This document shows, one piece after another, positions 23,891-32,178 of a stretch of DNA of 32,178 nt; the stretch's first letter is position 1; each line of letters starts with the position of its first letter. The notes below the pieces were generated by a model. That model saw nothing but the letters and a program-made list of their open reading frames with translations. It had not been told where the DNA came from and searched no databases. Position numbers and translations under genes: made by a program. Source of the DNA: Rubrobacter sp. (lineage in GTDB: Bacteria > Actinomycetota > Rubrobacteria > Rubrobacterales > Rubrobacteraceae). Location of the stretch: contig JACCWD010000077.1 of the NCBI GenBank assembly GCA_013697825.1, positions 1 to 32,178 of the forward strand. Direction: 5' to 3'.

Positions 23891-24928
23891 ATGTTGAAAA
23901 CGTTGCGTATGACTCTGGCGGTGTTTCTGGCCCTCGCCGTCGCGGGGTGCGGGGCCGGGGTCGGGGAAGCGCCTGATGAAGGCGGAGGAGAAGGCGAGCA
24001 GGGAGGCTCCGGCGAGGGTGGGGCTAACAGCATTTGCATGATGCCGAAGCTCGTGGGAATCCCGTATTTCAACGCCGCCGAGGAGGGGGCGAACGAGGCC
24101 GCCGAGGAGCTTGGCGTGGACTTGACATACGACGGTCCGACGGAGGCGCTCGCGGCGGAGCAGGTGCGCCGGATCGAGCAGTTCACCCAGCAACAATGCG
24201 ACGCGATCTCCGTCGCAGCTAACGACCCGGACGCCCTCGCTCCGGCCATGACTCAGGCCGGTGAGGCCGGTACCGCGACGAGCGCGTGGGACGCCGACGT
24301 GGCGGAGGACTCGCGCGAAGTGTTCGTAAACCAGGCGACCTTCGAAGCCATCGGGCAAACTCTCGTGGATATCATGGCCGAGCAGACCGGGGGCGAGGGC
24401 GAGTTCCTCGTCGTCACCGGCTCTCTGACCGCCCCGAACCAGAACTCGTGGATCGAGGAGATGGAGGCGCACATGGAGGCCGAGTACCCGGACATGTCCA
24501 TCGCCGAAATTCTTCCCGGCGAGGAGGACCTCCAGCTCGGCATCGACGTGACCACGGACTACCTCCGCGCCAACCCGGACACAGCGGGAGTCTTCGGCAT
24601 CACCACGGTCGCGCTTCCGGGAGCCGCCGAGGCCGTCCAGCAACTCGGGCGCGAGGGCGAGGTCGCCGTGACGGGCCTCTCCACGCCGAACGAGATGCGC
24701 CCGTACGTCGAGTCTGGCACCGTTGAGGAGTTCGCTCTCTGGAACCCCGTTGACCTCGGCTACCTCGCCGTTCACGTCGCGAACGCTCAGGTCGAAGGAA
24801 ACCTCCCCGACTCCGGGACCTTCGAGGCCGGACGCCTCGGCGAGGTCGAGATGCTCGCCGAGGACGAAGTCCTCCTCGGCCCGCCCGACGTTTACAGCAG
24901 CGAGAACATAGACGACTTCGACTTCTAA
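23891..24928 (+). CDS. rhaS: Rhamnose ABC importer receptor lipoprotein
   Basis: Extracytoplasmic Peripla_BP_4 receptor of 345 residues. From ATG 23891 the protein has a compact lipoprotein signal with hydrophobic core LAVFLALAVA and cysteine 20 (VAGC), followed by a long Gly/Glu linker (to about residue 45). ATG 23864 also has an acceptable AAGGA site and would add nine residues to the n-region. RhaS-type patterns: CMMPKLVGIPYFNAAEEGAN, VAANDPDALAPAM, TSAWDADV, LTAPNQNSWIEEM and LWNPVDLGYLAVH. The NPVDLGYLA segment is typical of RhaS/LsrB-like receptors. It is the last transporter gene, 18 bp before the isomerase, which supports L-rhamnose as ligand, though autoinducer-2-like ligands are bound by close relatives. 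Confidence 0.9.
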   Translation: MLKTLRMTLAVFLALAVAGCGAGVGEAPDEGGGEGEQGGSGEGGANSICMMPKLVGIPYFNAAEEGANEAAEELGVDLTYDGPTEALAAEQVRRIEQFTQQQCDAISVAANDPDALAPAMTQAGEAGTATSAWDADVAEDSREVFVNQATFEAIGQTLVDIMAEQTGGEGEFLVVTGSLTAPNQNSWIEEMEAHMEAEYPDMSIAEILPGEEDLQLGIDVTTDYLRANPDTAGVFGITTVALPGAAEAVQQLGREGEVAVTGLSTPNEMRPYVESGTVEEFALWNPVDLGYLAVHVANAQVEGNLPDSGTFEAGRLGEVEMLAEDEVLLGPPDVYSSENIDDFDF

Positions 24929-24946
24929 ACAACCACCGATCCGGGG

Positions 24947-26215
24947 ATGCCGAACGTATACGGCGTCCCCGGCATCGTCGAGAGAGAAGGGATGGATTTG
25001 GAGAGCGACGACATGAGGGCTTACGAAACGTTCGTATCCGACCTCGAAGCGCGGGGCGTGGATGTGTCCGGTGTCGAGAGGCGGCTTCGGGGACAGAAGA
25101 TCGAGACTCCCTCGTGGGGATACGGAAATTCCGGGACGCGGTTCAAAGTGTTTCCGCAGCCCGGAGTTCCGCGCGACCCCTTCGAGAAGTTCGAGGACGC
25201 CGCCGAGGTACACCGCCTCACCGGGGTCTCCCCCACCGTGGCGATCCACATTCCGTGGGATAGGGTGGAAGACTACGCGGAACTCAAGGAACACGCGCGT
25301 TCGCTCGGGATGGGGATCGGGGCCGTCAACCCGAACCTCTTCCAGGACGAGGAATACAAGCTCGGGAGCGTATGCAACCCGGACGCGAACGTGCGCCGAA
25401 AGGCGACCGACCACCTCCTCGAATGCGTCGAGGTCGCCCGAGAGGTCGGATCGGACATCGTCTCGCTATGGCTCGCCGACGGCACGAACTATCCGGGGCA
25501 GGATTTCTTCATAGAGCGCCGGAACCGGATGCTCGAATGCCTATCCGAAACGTATGCCGCGATGCCCGAACATATGCGGCTTCTCGTCGAGTACAAATTC
25601 TATGAACCCGCCTTTTACCACACCGACCTCGCCGATTGGGGAGCGGCGCTCGGCGTGTGCCGGAGGCTCGGGGAGAGGGCGCATGTTCTCGTGGATCTCG
25701 GGCATCACGCGCAGGGGGTGAACGTCGAGCACATCGTGGCTCTTCTCCTCGACGAGGGAAGGCTCGGCGGGTTCCATTTCAACAACCGGAAATACGGGGA
25801 CGACGACCTCATCGTGGGCTCCGTGAACCCGTTCGAATTGTTCCTTATCTACGCGGAGCTTGTCGAGGCCGAGGAGGAGACGGAGCATCCCATCGCGTAC
25901 ATGATCGACCAGTCCCACAACATCGAGCCGAAGATAGAGGCCATGATCCTCTCGGTGATGAACTTGCAAGAAGCATACGCGAAGGCCCTCCTCATCGACC
26001 GCGACGCCTTGCGGAAGGCTCGACGCGAAGGAGATGTCCTCGCCGCTCACCGCGTTATGCTCGACGCATACAACACCGACGTTCGCCCATTGTGCGCGAA
26101 GGCGCGCGAAGACCTCGGAGCCTCGCCCGACCCGATCTCCTCGTTCCGGTCGAGCGGCTATGCGGAGAAAGCATCCCGCGAGAGGCTCGAAGGTTCGCAG
26201 GCCGGGTGGGGATGA
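24947..26215 (+). CDS. rhaI: L-rhamnose isomerase (Pseudomonas stutzeri/rhizobial type)
   Basis: TIM-barrel metalloenzyme interconverting L-rhamnose and L-rhamnulose. The 422 residues carry metal ligands in family positions: Glu215 in VEYKFYEPAFYHTD, Asp250 in LVDLGHHAQG, His277 in GGFHFNN, the acidic cluster at 285-287 and Asp321 in YMIDQSHNIEPK. The first part (ETPSWGYGNSGTRF, HIPWD) also fits this type, which differs from E. coli RhaA. The start is uncertain: 24947 is kept because IVEREG and the next 20 residues align with the N-terminus expected for the family, although ATG 24992 and 25013 have comparable or better ribosome sites. It is placed between the receptor and the fused aldolase. 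Confidence 0.93.
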   Translation: MPNVYGVPGIVEREGMDLESDDMRAYETFVSDLEARGVDVSGVERRLRGQKIETPSWGYGNSGTRFKVFPQPGVPRDPFEKFEDAAEVHRLTGVSPTVAIHIPWDRVEDYAELKEHARSLGMGIGAVNPNLFQDEEYKLGSVCNPDANVRRKATDHLLECVEVAREVGSDIVSLWLADGTNYPGQDFFIERRNRMLECLSETYAAMPEHMRLLVEYKFYEPAFYHTDLADWGAALGVCRRLGERAHVLVDLGHHAQGVNVEHIVALLLDEGRLGGFHFNNRKYGDDDLIVGSVNPFELFLIYAELVEAEEETEHPIAYMIDQSHNIEPKIEAMILSVMNLQEAYAKALLIDRDALRKARREGDVLAAHRVMLDAYNTDVRPLCAKAREDLGASPDPISSFRSSGYAEKASRERLEGSQAGWG

Positions 26216-26264
26216 GACGGTCGAAGTTTGCGTTCGGCGCCAACGGTTGGAAAGGGGATCGCCC

Positions 26265-28340
<2,076 letters not shown>

Positions 28341-28388
28341 ATGCGGCGGTGGTGAGAATGGCATACCTCCACCCCGAGGTTCGACAGC

Positions 28389-28418
28389 TTGACGGTTCGT
28401 CTCGCACACATCTATCAT
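28389..28418 (+). promoter_or_regulatory. Predicted promoter of the amidase gene
   Basis: TTGACG (28389-28394) and TATCAT (28413-28418) are 18 bp apart, placing the start near 28425 and a leader of about 34 bases. This would separate amidase transcription from the rhamnose operon. Confidence 0.5.
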
Positions 28419-28442
28419 TGACTCCGATCGGGGAATTGACTC
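28418..28442 (+). repeat. Direct repeat TTGACTC flanking the predicted amidase transcription start
   Basis: TTGACTC occurs at 28418-28424 and 28436-28442, 18 bp apart centre to centre, just downstream of the -10 box and before the GAAGGGG ribosome site. It may be a regulator site; coincidence cannot be excluded for a 7-mer. Confidence 0.35.
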
Positions 28443-28458
28443 TTGGAAGGGGTTTCGC

Positions 28459-29973
28459 ATGAGATTGTCCGACGAACTCGCGTACACGAGCGCGACCGAG
28501 CTCGCGCGGCGCATCCGCGCCCGCGAACTCTCGCCGGTGGAGGTCGTGGAGGCGTACATCGAGCGCATCGAGGAGCGGAATCCGAGCCTGAACGCCCTCG
28601 TGTTCTTCGGCTACGACGACGCTCGAAAGAACGCGGTAAAGGCGGAGAAGGCGGTCGTCTCGGGGGAGGAACTCGGCATTCTCCACGGGGTTCCGACGGC
28701 CATAAAGGACCTCTTCGATTTCAAGCCCGGCTGGAAAAGCACCTTCGGCGGCATCCCGGCGTTGCGGGATCTCGTCATAGACGCATATTGCGCGTTCGCC
28801 GAGAGGATGGAGGAATCGGGCGCGATCCTCGTCGGCAAGACGAACAGTCCGGTGATGGGCTTCCGGGGCGTCTGCGACAATTTCCTCTTCGGCCCCTCCC
28901 GCAACCCCTTCGACGCCTCGAAGAACACCGGAGGCTCCTCGGGCGGAAGCGCGGCGGCGGTGGCGGACGGCCTCCTCCCCTTCGCCGAAGGCACCGACGG
29001 CGGAGGCTCCATCCGCATCCCGGCCTCGTGGTGCGGCGTGTACGGCTACAAAGCGTCCTTCGGGCGGGTGCCGTTCATGGCGAGGCCGAACGCCTTCAGC
29101 GGCGACATACCCTTCCTCACCGAAGGCCCCATCACCCGCACCGTCGAGGACGCCGCCCTCGCCATGACCGCCCTCTCCGGCTACGACCACCGGGATCCTT
29201 TGAGCCTCGACGAAGATGTTGACTTCCTCGGAGCCACCCGCCGCTCCGTGAAGGGTATGCGAATAGCGTACAGCCCCGACTTCGACGTGTTCCCCGTGGA
29301 CGAACGTGTCTCGAATGTCGTCGGAAAAGGGGTCCGGGCCTTCGAGGAGGCCGGGGCGCGCGTCGAGGAGGTGAAAGTCGGGATCGGGCGCGATCAGCGC
29401 GAGCTTAGCGATTTGTGGTGTCGCCTCATCACGCCCGTCAACCTCGCGACCTTCGAGACTTTCAAGGAGCAGGGACTCGACCTCCTCAAAGACCACCGCG
29501 AGGACTTCCCGCCCCGGTACCTCGAATGGATGGATCGGGGCATGGGGATGAGCGCCGTGGATCTCTACCGCGACCAGGCGATGCGAACCGAGGTCTTCGA
29601 TGCCATACAAAACGTCTTCCAAAACTACGACCTCCTCATAACCCCGACCCTCGCCACCCTCCCGGTGGACAACGCCGAAGACGGGGACACCATCGGCCCG
29701 ACGGAGATAAACGGCGTGGAGGTCGATCCCCTCATCGGGTGGTGCATGACGTACTTCATAAACTTCTCGGGCCACCCGGCGGCCTCCATTCCAGCGGGCA
29801 TGAGCGAGGACGGACTCCCGGTCGGCATGCAAATAATCGGTCGGAGATACGCCGACACCGACGTGCTCGCCGCGAGCGCCGCCTTCGAGAGGATGAGGCC
29901 GTGGAGTGATACATACGAACTCTGCGCGGAGAGACCTCTCGAATTAGCACCATCCGCCGAATACAAAGGATGA
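28459..29973 (+). CDS. Amidase-signature hydrolase
   Basis: Amidase of 504 residues with the complete Ser-cisSer-Lys triad: Lys83 in TAIKDLFD, Ser160 in NTGGSSGGSAAAVA and Ser184 in GTDGGGSIRIPAS. The spacing of 24 residues between the two serines equals that of characterised family members. C-terminal LITPTLATLPV and GHPAASIPAGMSEDGLPVG also fit. A GAAGGGG ribosome site precedes the ATG by about seven bases. The substrate cannot be inferred; candidates run from small aliphatic amides to aryl amides. No GatB/GatC partner genes are present, so GatA is unlikely. Its TGA overlaps an ATG that begins the decayed SnoaL-like gene, which suggests the two once formed an operon. Confidence 0.92.
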   Translation: MRLSDELAYTSATELARRIRARELSPVEVVEAYIERIEERNPSLNALVFFGYDDARKNAVKAEKAVVSGEELGILHGVPTAIKDLFDFKPGWKSTFGGIPALRDLVIDAYCAFAERMEESGAILVGKTNSPVMGFRGVCDNFLFGPSRNPFDASKNTGGSSGGSAAAVADGLLPFAEGTDGGGSIRIPASWCGVYGYKASFGRVPFMARPNAFSGDIPFLTEGPITRTVEDAALAMTALSGYDHRDPLSLDEDVDFLGATRRSVKGMRIAYSPDFDVFPVDERVSNVVGKGVRAFEEAGARVEEVKVGIGRDQRELSDLWCRLITPVNLATFETFKEQGLDLLKDHREDFPPRYLEWMDRGMGMSAVDLYRDQAMRTEVFDAIQNVFQNYDLLITPTLATLPVDNAEDGDTIGPTEINGVEVDPLIGWCMTYFINFSGHPAASIPAGMSEDGLPVGMQIIGRRYADTDVLAASAAFERMRPWSDTYELCAERPLELAPSAEYKG

Positions 29974-30367
29974 CGCTCGACACGAAGCGATCCGGAAGGG
30001 AGACCCCGCGTCTCCACACGAAGCCCGCGAACGTGTCGAAGCCTTGATCGAGGAAAAGGTTTCCGAACTCGAGAGGGCGCGGCAAAACGAGTGTGTGGAC
30101 GATTTCATGAGCCTGTTCACGCCAGACGCGGTATGACCGCCCACGCGGCAAGCGGCTGACCGGACGGGATCGAAGCGTTCACCCGAAAGGTTATTCCGGA
30201 TGCCATGAGGGACTCGACCACCCGCTACGAGGTCGTCCACATCTCATTCATCCGGCCCCACGTCGCCATCGTGAACGTTCGCCAGCGCCCGGTCTATGTA
30301 ATATCGAAAGATGAAGACTCATGGAAGATCACCGCCGCGCAAACCACCCCATATCGAAGTGCCGTGA
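29970..30367 (+). pseudogene. Frameshifted SnoaL-like (SgcJ/EcaC-type) protein gene
   Basis: The ATG at 29970 overlaps the amidase stop and reads MTLDT. After about 29982 the family-like frame continues one frame off: EAIRKGDPASPHEA, VEALIEEKVSELERA and DDFMSLFTPDAV, ending at TGA 30134. The next piece, RPRGKRLTGRD, lies in another frame (about 30138-30170). The rest, DGIEAFTRKVIPDAMRDS through YEVVHISFIRP, VAIVNVRQRPVYV and WKITAAQ, is in a third frame from about 30163. At least three small indels are thus needed to restore one protein of about 130 residues typical of SnoaL-like/DUF4440 proteins. The right end is uncertain; I place it at a TGA near 30367. Genes on both sides are intact, so decay is more likely than sequencing error. 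Confidence 0.75.
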
Positions 30368-30407
30368 CCGAGTATCCTCTTCCGCTCGTAACGGCGGGGC
30401 GGACATT

Positions 30408-30429
30408 GCTCGGGAAGATTTTCCCGAGC
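30408..30429 (+). terminator. Strong hairpin terminator between the catabolic island and repA
   Basis: GCTCGGGAA-GATT-TTCCCGAGC forms a perfect 9-bp stem with a 4-nt loop, followed on the plus strand by CGATTTCTCTC. It is the best terminator-like structure in the window and sits between the amidase/pseudogene unit and the convergent repA, so it may serve both strands. Confidence 0.65.
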
Positions 30430-30525
30430 CGATTTCTCTCGCCGACGACTCACTGGAACACATAATACTCCGAAAAGACACGAAGGAGTAAATTCAACCA
30501 AAAAGGGAGAAGGCAGGAGAAGCAA

Positions 30526-31980
30526 TTAAGCAGAGTCAAAAAATAGAGAAAGTTCGGGAGCCACATTATTACGGGCCGTTTCAAGAAGTTGGGAAGAGAA
30601 GCGATCCTCGATGTATTGACGAGCGAAGTCGTTCGGAGCAACGAGGGTAAGAACCCCATCATCAAGAGAACTCGCCACCACGCCCTCGAACCACGGACCG
30701 AAGGCTTCATCCTCGGAGACACTGGCAAACTCGGTGACGAGCTTTTCCCAGACTGGGGTTGCAATCGGGTCGGGATCCGGCATCCTACCAGGCGACTCCA
30801 TGGACGCCTTTGACTCCCCACCATCCCCCCCCGAGAAGTCAAGTGAGGCTTGGCCGTCGGGGGTATTATGTAAAGTAACGTCGAGTGCTTTTGGGGAGAT
30901 GTCGAGTTCGGGGGCTGTCTGGATCGCCCATTTTAGCCACGGGCCTCGGCGGCGTATTTGCTTTTGGAATGGGAGGGCTTCAGCGTAGCGGAGACAGCGT
31001 TCGGAGCCGTGGTTTGCGACGAGATCTTCGGCGACGCTTCCCCACACGCCCTCGGTTTTCAAGCGTTCGAGAGCTATGAGGTTTTCGGGGGTGCGTTCGA
31101 GGCGAACCGCGGGTCTACGCTGAGAGAAGCCATCCTGTATTTTGTAGCAGACCGCATGGGACTTCTTCTTCGTCTTGGTGTATGAGACGCTTTCGAGGAA
31201 GCCCTTCTCCGTGAGTTCTTCGTGGGCGGGGGCGAGCTTTTCCTTGATCTTCGACGGGTATTTGTAGTTGCTAAGCGGGATGCGATCCCGGAGCGCGAAG
31301 AGATCCACCTCCCACCTGTGGCGGTGGTTCCGCTTTTTGTCTATAAACCGGTACAACCTCTTCGCGACGGCGGAGTTTAGCGAATAATAAAAATCCACGT
31401 CGAGGCCCTTCAGGTAATCCGAGTTATACGATTCGACGAAATAATCCGAGAGCTTGACGCGGGTGCGATCCGCCCTCGCGCCGCTCGCGTCGGAGGTTTC
31501 GGTATGCTGGACGTGGTCGAGGAGGCTGAAAGTGTCCGTGACGAACGACTCGGAACTCTTCCGGTAAAAGGCGTTCTTGCTCTGAATTCTCGTCCCCGCC
31601 AACCTGTCGAGGGACTGCTTCACCTGCTGATAATCCCGCCCCCCGTGCGACCGATTCAGAAGACTGACCATCTCATAAAGCGAAAACGAGAGCCAGCCAT
31701 CCGACGGAACCTCGCCCTGCCTCTCGATGATCTGCAAAAGAGCCACATACACGTCCTGATCGAGCGTCCCCGGCAAACCGAGACCGCTCAAAGCCCGAAC
31801 AGTCCACGTTTGCTTGAGAACTTGGCCGTTGCCGGAGCGGATCTCATTCCGGTACTCGATGACCCCGTCTCCGCGCCTCGCGTTGCCAACGCTGAAATAC
31901 GGGAGATCCTCGAAGTTCCCCTCCGCCTTGACTATGTGCTTCTTCTCCACCTGCCCCGAAGCCTTCATAGAACCGTCCAC
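30526..31980 (-). CDS. repA: Plasmid replication initiator (RepA type) with a C-terminal DnaA domain I-like module
   Basis: DNA-binding initiator of 484 residues. The N-terminal two-thirds match replication initiator protein A (PF10134-like): EDLPYFSVGNARRGDGVIEY, then WTVRALSGLGLPGTLDQDVY, the LNSAVAKRLYRFIDKKR segment (about 201-217) and a second winged-helix-like part, LSNYKYPSKIKEKLAPAHEE (about 236-255). After a Gly/Ser/Pro-rich linker (about 375-408), residues 409-475 resemble DnaA domain I: VWEKLVTEFA, AFGPWFEGV, LTLVAPNDFARQYIEDRF. That domain in DnaA contacts the helicase. The start is GTG 31980 behind AAAAGGG; ATG 31968 is an alternative. The gene reads away from the iterons at 32109-32178, as expected for an iteron-controlled replicon. 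Confidence 0.88.
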   Translation of the reverse strand: MDGSMKASGQVEKKHIVKAEGNFEDLPYFSVGNARRGDGVIEYRNEIRSGNGQVLKQTWTVRALSGLGLPGTLDQDVYVALLQIIERQGEVPSDGWLSFSLYEMVSLLNRSHGGRDYQQVKQSLDRLAGTRIQSKNAFYRKSSESFVTDTFSLLDHVQHTETSDASGARADRTRVKLSDYFVESYNSDYLKGLDVDFYYSLNSAVAKRLYRFIDKKRNHRHRWEVDLFALRDRIPLSNYKYPSKIKEKLAPAHEELTEKGFLESVSYTKTKKKSHAVCYKIQDGFSQRRPAVRLERTPENLIALERLKTEGVWGSVAEDLVANHGSERCLRYAEALPFQKQIRRRGPWLKWAIQTAPELDISPKALDVTLHNTPDGQASLDFSGGDGGESKASMESPGRMPDPDPIATPVWEKLVTEFASVSEDEAFGPWFEGVVASSLDDGVLTLVAPNDFARQYIEDRFSSQLLETARNNVAPELSLFFDSA

Positions 31981-32108
31981 GCCCTTTGCCCTTTTCTTTG
32001 CCTTTCCTTGTTGTTAAACATAAACATAAGAACAAACAGTAGTAAAACATGTGCGAGACCACTTTTTTCAAAAAACCCACTTTTGCAGGTAAAAACAGCA
32101 CAAAACTT
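31981..32108 (-). promoter_or_regulatory. AT-rich repA leader, candidate origin unwinding and promoter region
   Basis: Much richer in A/T than the rest of the window. It contains AAACATAAACATAAG (about 32016-32030, tandem hexamer-like), the palindrome TTTTTTCAAAAAA (32063-32075) and a direct repeat CCACTTTT at 32059-32066 and 32077-32084. With the adjacent iterons this is the likely unwinding element and repA promoter area, though I could not assign the promoter boxes with confidence. Confidence 0.5.
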
Positions 32109-32178
32109 CCCCCGAAGCCCGGTACGACTATCCCCCATTGCCCGGTATATTTCCCCCGAAGCCCGGTATTCCTTCCCC
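32109..32178 (+). repeat. Iteron array, probable plasmid origin, cut by the window end
   Basis: CCCCCGAAGCCCGGTA occurs at 32109-32124 and 32153-32168 exactly, and as CCCCCATTGCCCGGTA at 32132-32147. Start-to-start distances are 23 and 21 bp, about two helical turns, so all copies face the same side. CCCC at 32175-32178 falls at the place expected for a fourth copy. Location upstream of repA supports binding by RepA and a role as origin and copy-control site. Confidence 0.8.

Noticed and set aside
22321-24249. Long minus-strand frame over the rhamnose permeases
   Set aside because: Shadow of the permeases and receptor; composition is low-complexity and charged, with no recognisable domain.
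26034-26264. Upstream extension of the fused aldolase into rhaI
   Set aside because: It overlaps the end of rhaI in another frame and lacks homology, whereas ATG 26265 has AAAGGGG at the right distance.

Overview
The window looks like part of a plasmid or chromid from a high-GC bacterium. Most genes carry GC-rich third codon positions, and the binding-protein lipoboxes, the layout of the rhamnose operon and the RepA type fit a Rubrobacter-like actinobacterium. That taxonomic guess was not checked. The replicon signals are at the right edge: a minus-strand RepA-type initiator (30526-31980), an AT-rich leader, and at least three 16-bp iterons at 21-23 bp spacing that run into the window end. 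Almost all the rest is a sugar and sugar-acid catabolic island.

Left part (299-7301): a tripartite tricarboxylate-type transporter (tctC-tctB-tctA, minus strand) is divergent from a plus-strand run of cupin, KduD-like SDR, IclR regulator, KdgK-like PfkB kinase and DapA-family aldolase. Together these look like uptake of a sugar acid and its breakdown through a 2-keto-3-deoxy intermediate. Next comes a minus-strand run (12035 to 7478): an ABC-type solute-binding protein without a visible signal peptide, a 34-codon mini-ORF, L-fuconate dehydratase, an aldo/keto reductase and a D-2-hydroxyacid dehydrogenase. With the nearby aldolase this suggests non-phosphorylated L-fucose oxidation to pyruvate and lactaldehyde. 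I see no lactonase.

Middle (12217-17434): a GntR/FCD regulator heads a ribose-type ABC importer (ATPase, permease, lipoprotein receptor), followed by a class II fuculose-phosphate-type aldolase. Right part (17602-28340): a DeoR regulator, an ASRT-family small protein, rhamnulokinase, the ATPase, two permeases and receptor of a rhamnose ABC importer, L-rhamnose isomerase, and a fused rhamnulose-1-phosphate aldolase/SDR. This is a nearly complete phosphorylated L-rhamnose pathway in one operon, with several ATGA stop/start overlaps. An amidase, a frameshifted SnoaL-like pseudogene and a strong hairpin separate it from the replication module.

The genes combine as uptake systems plus two routes for 6-deoxyhexoses: oxidative (AKR, FucD, DapA-type aldolase) and phosphorylative (RhaI, RhaB, RhaEW). 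Both would converge on C3 products (pyruvate or DHAP, and lactaldehyde). Four regulators of four families (IclR, GntR/FCD, DeoR, possibly ASRT) suggest separately induced modules. I found no tRNA, rRNA, CRISPR array, insertion sequence or transposase.
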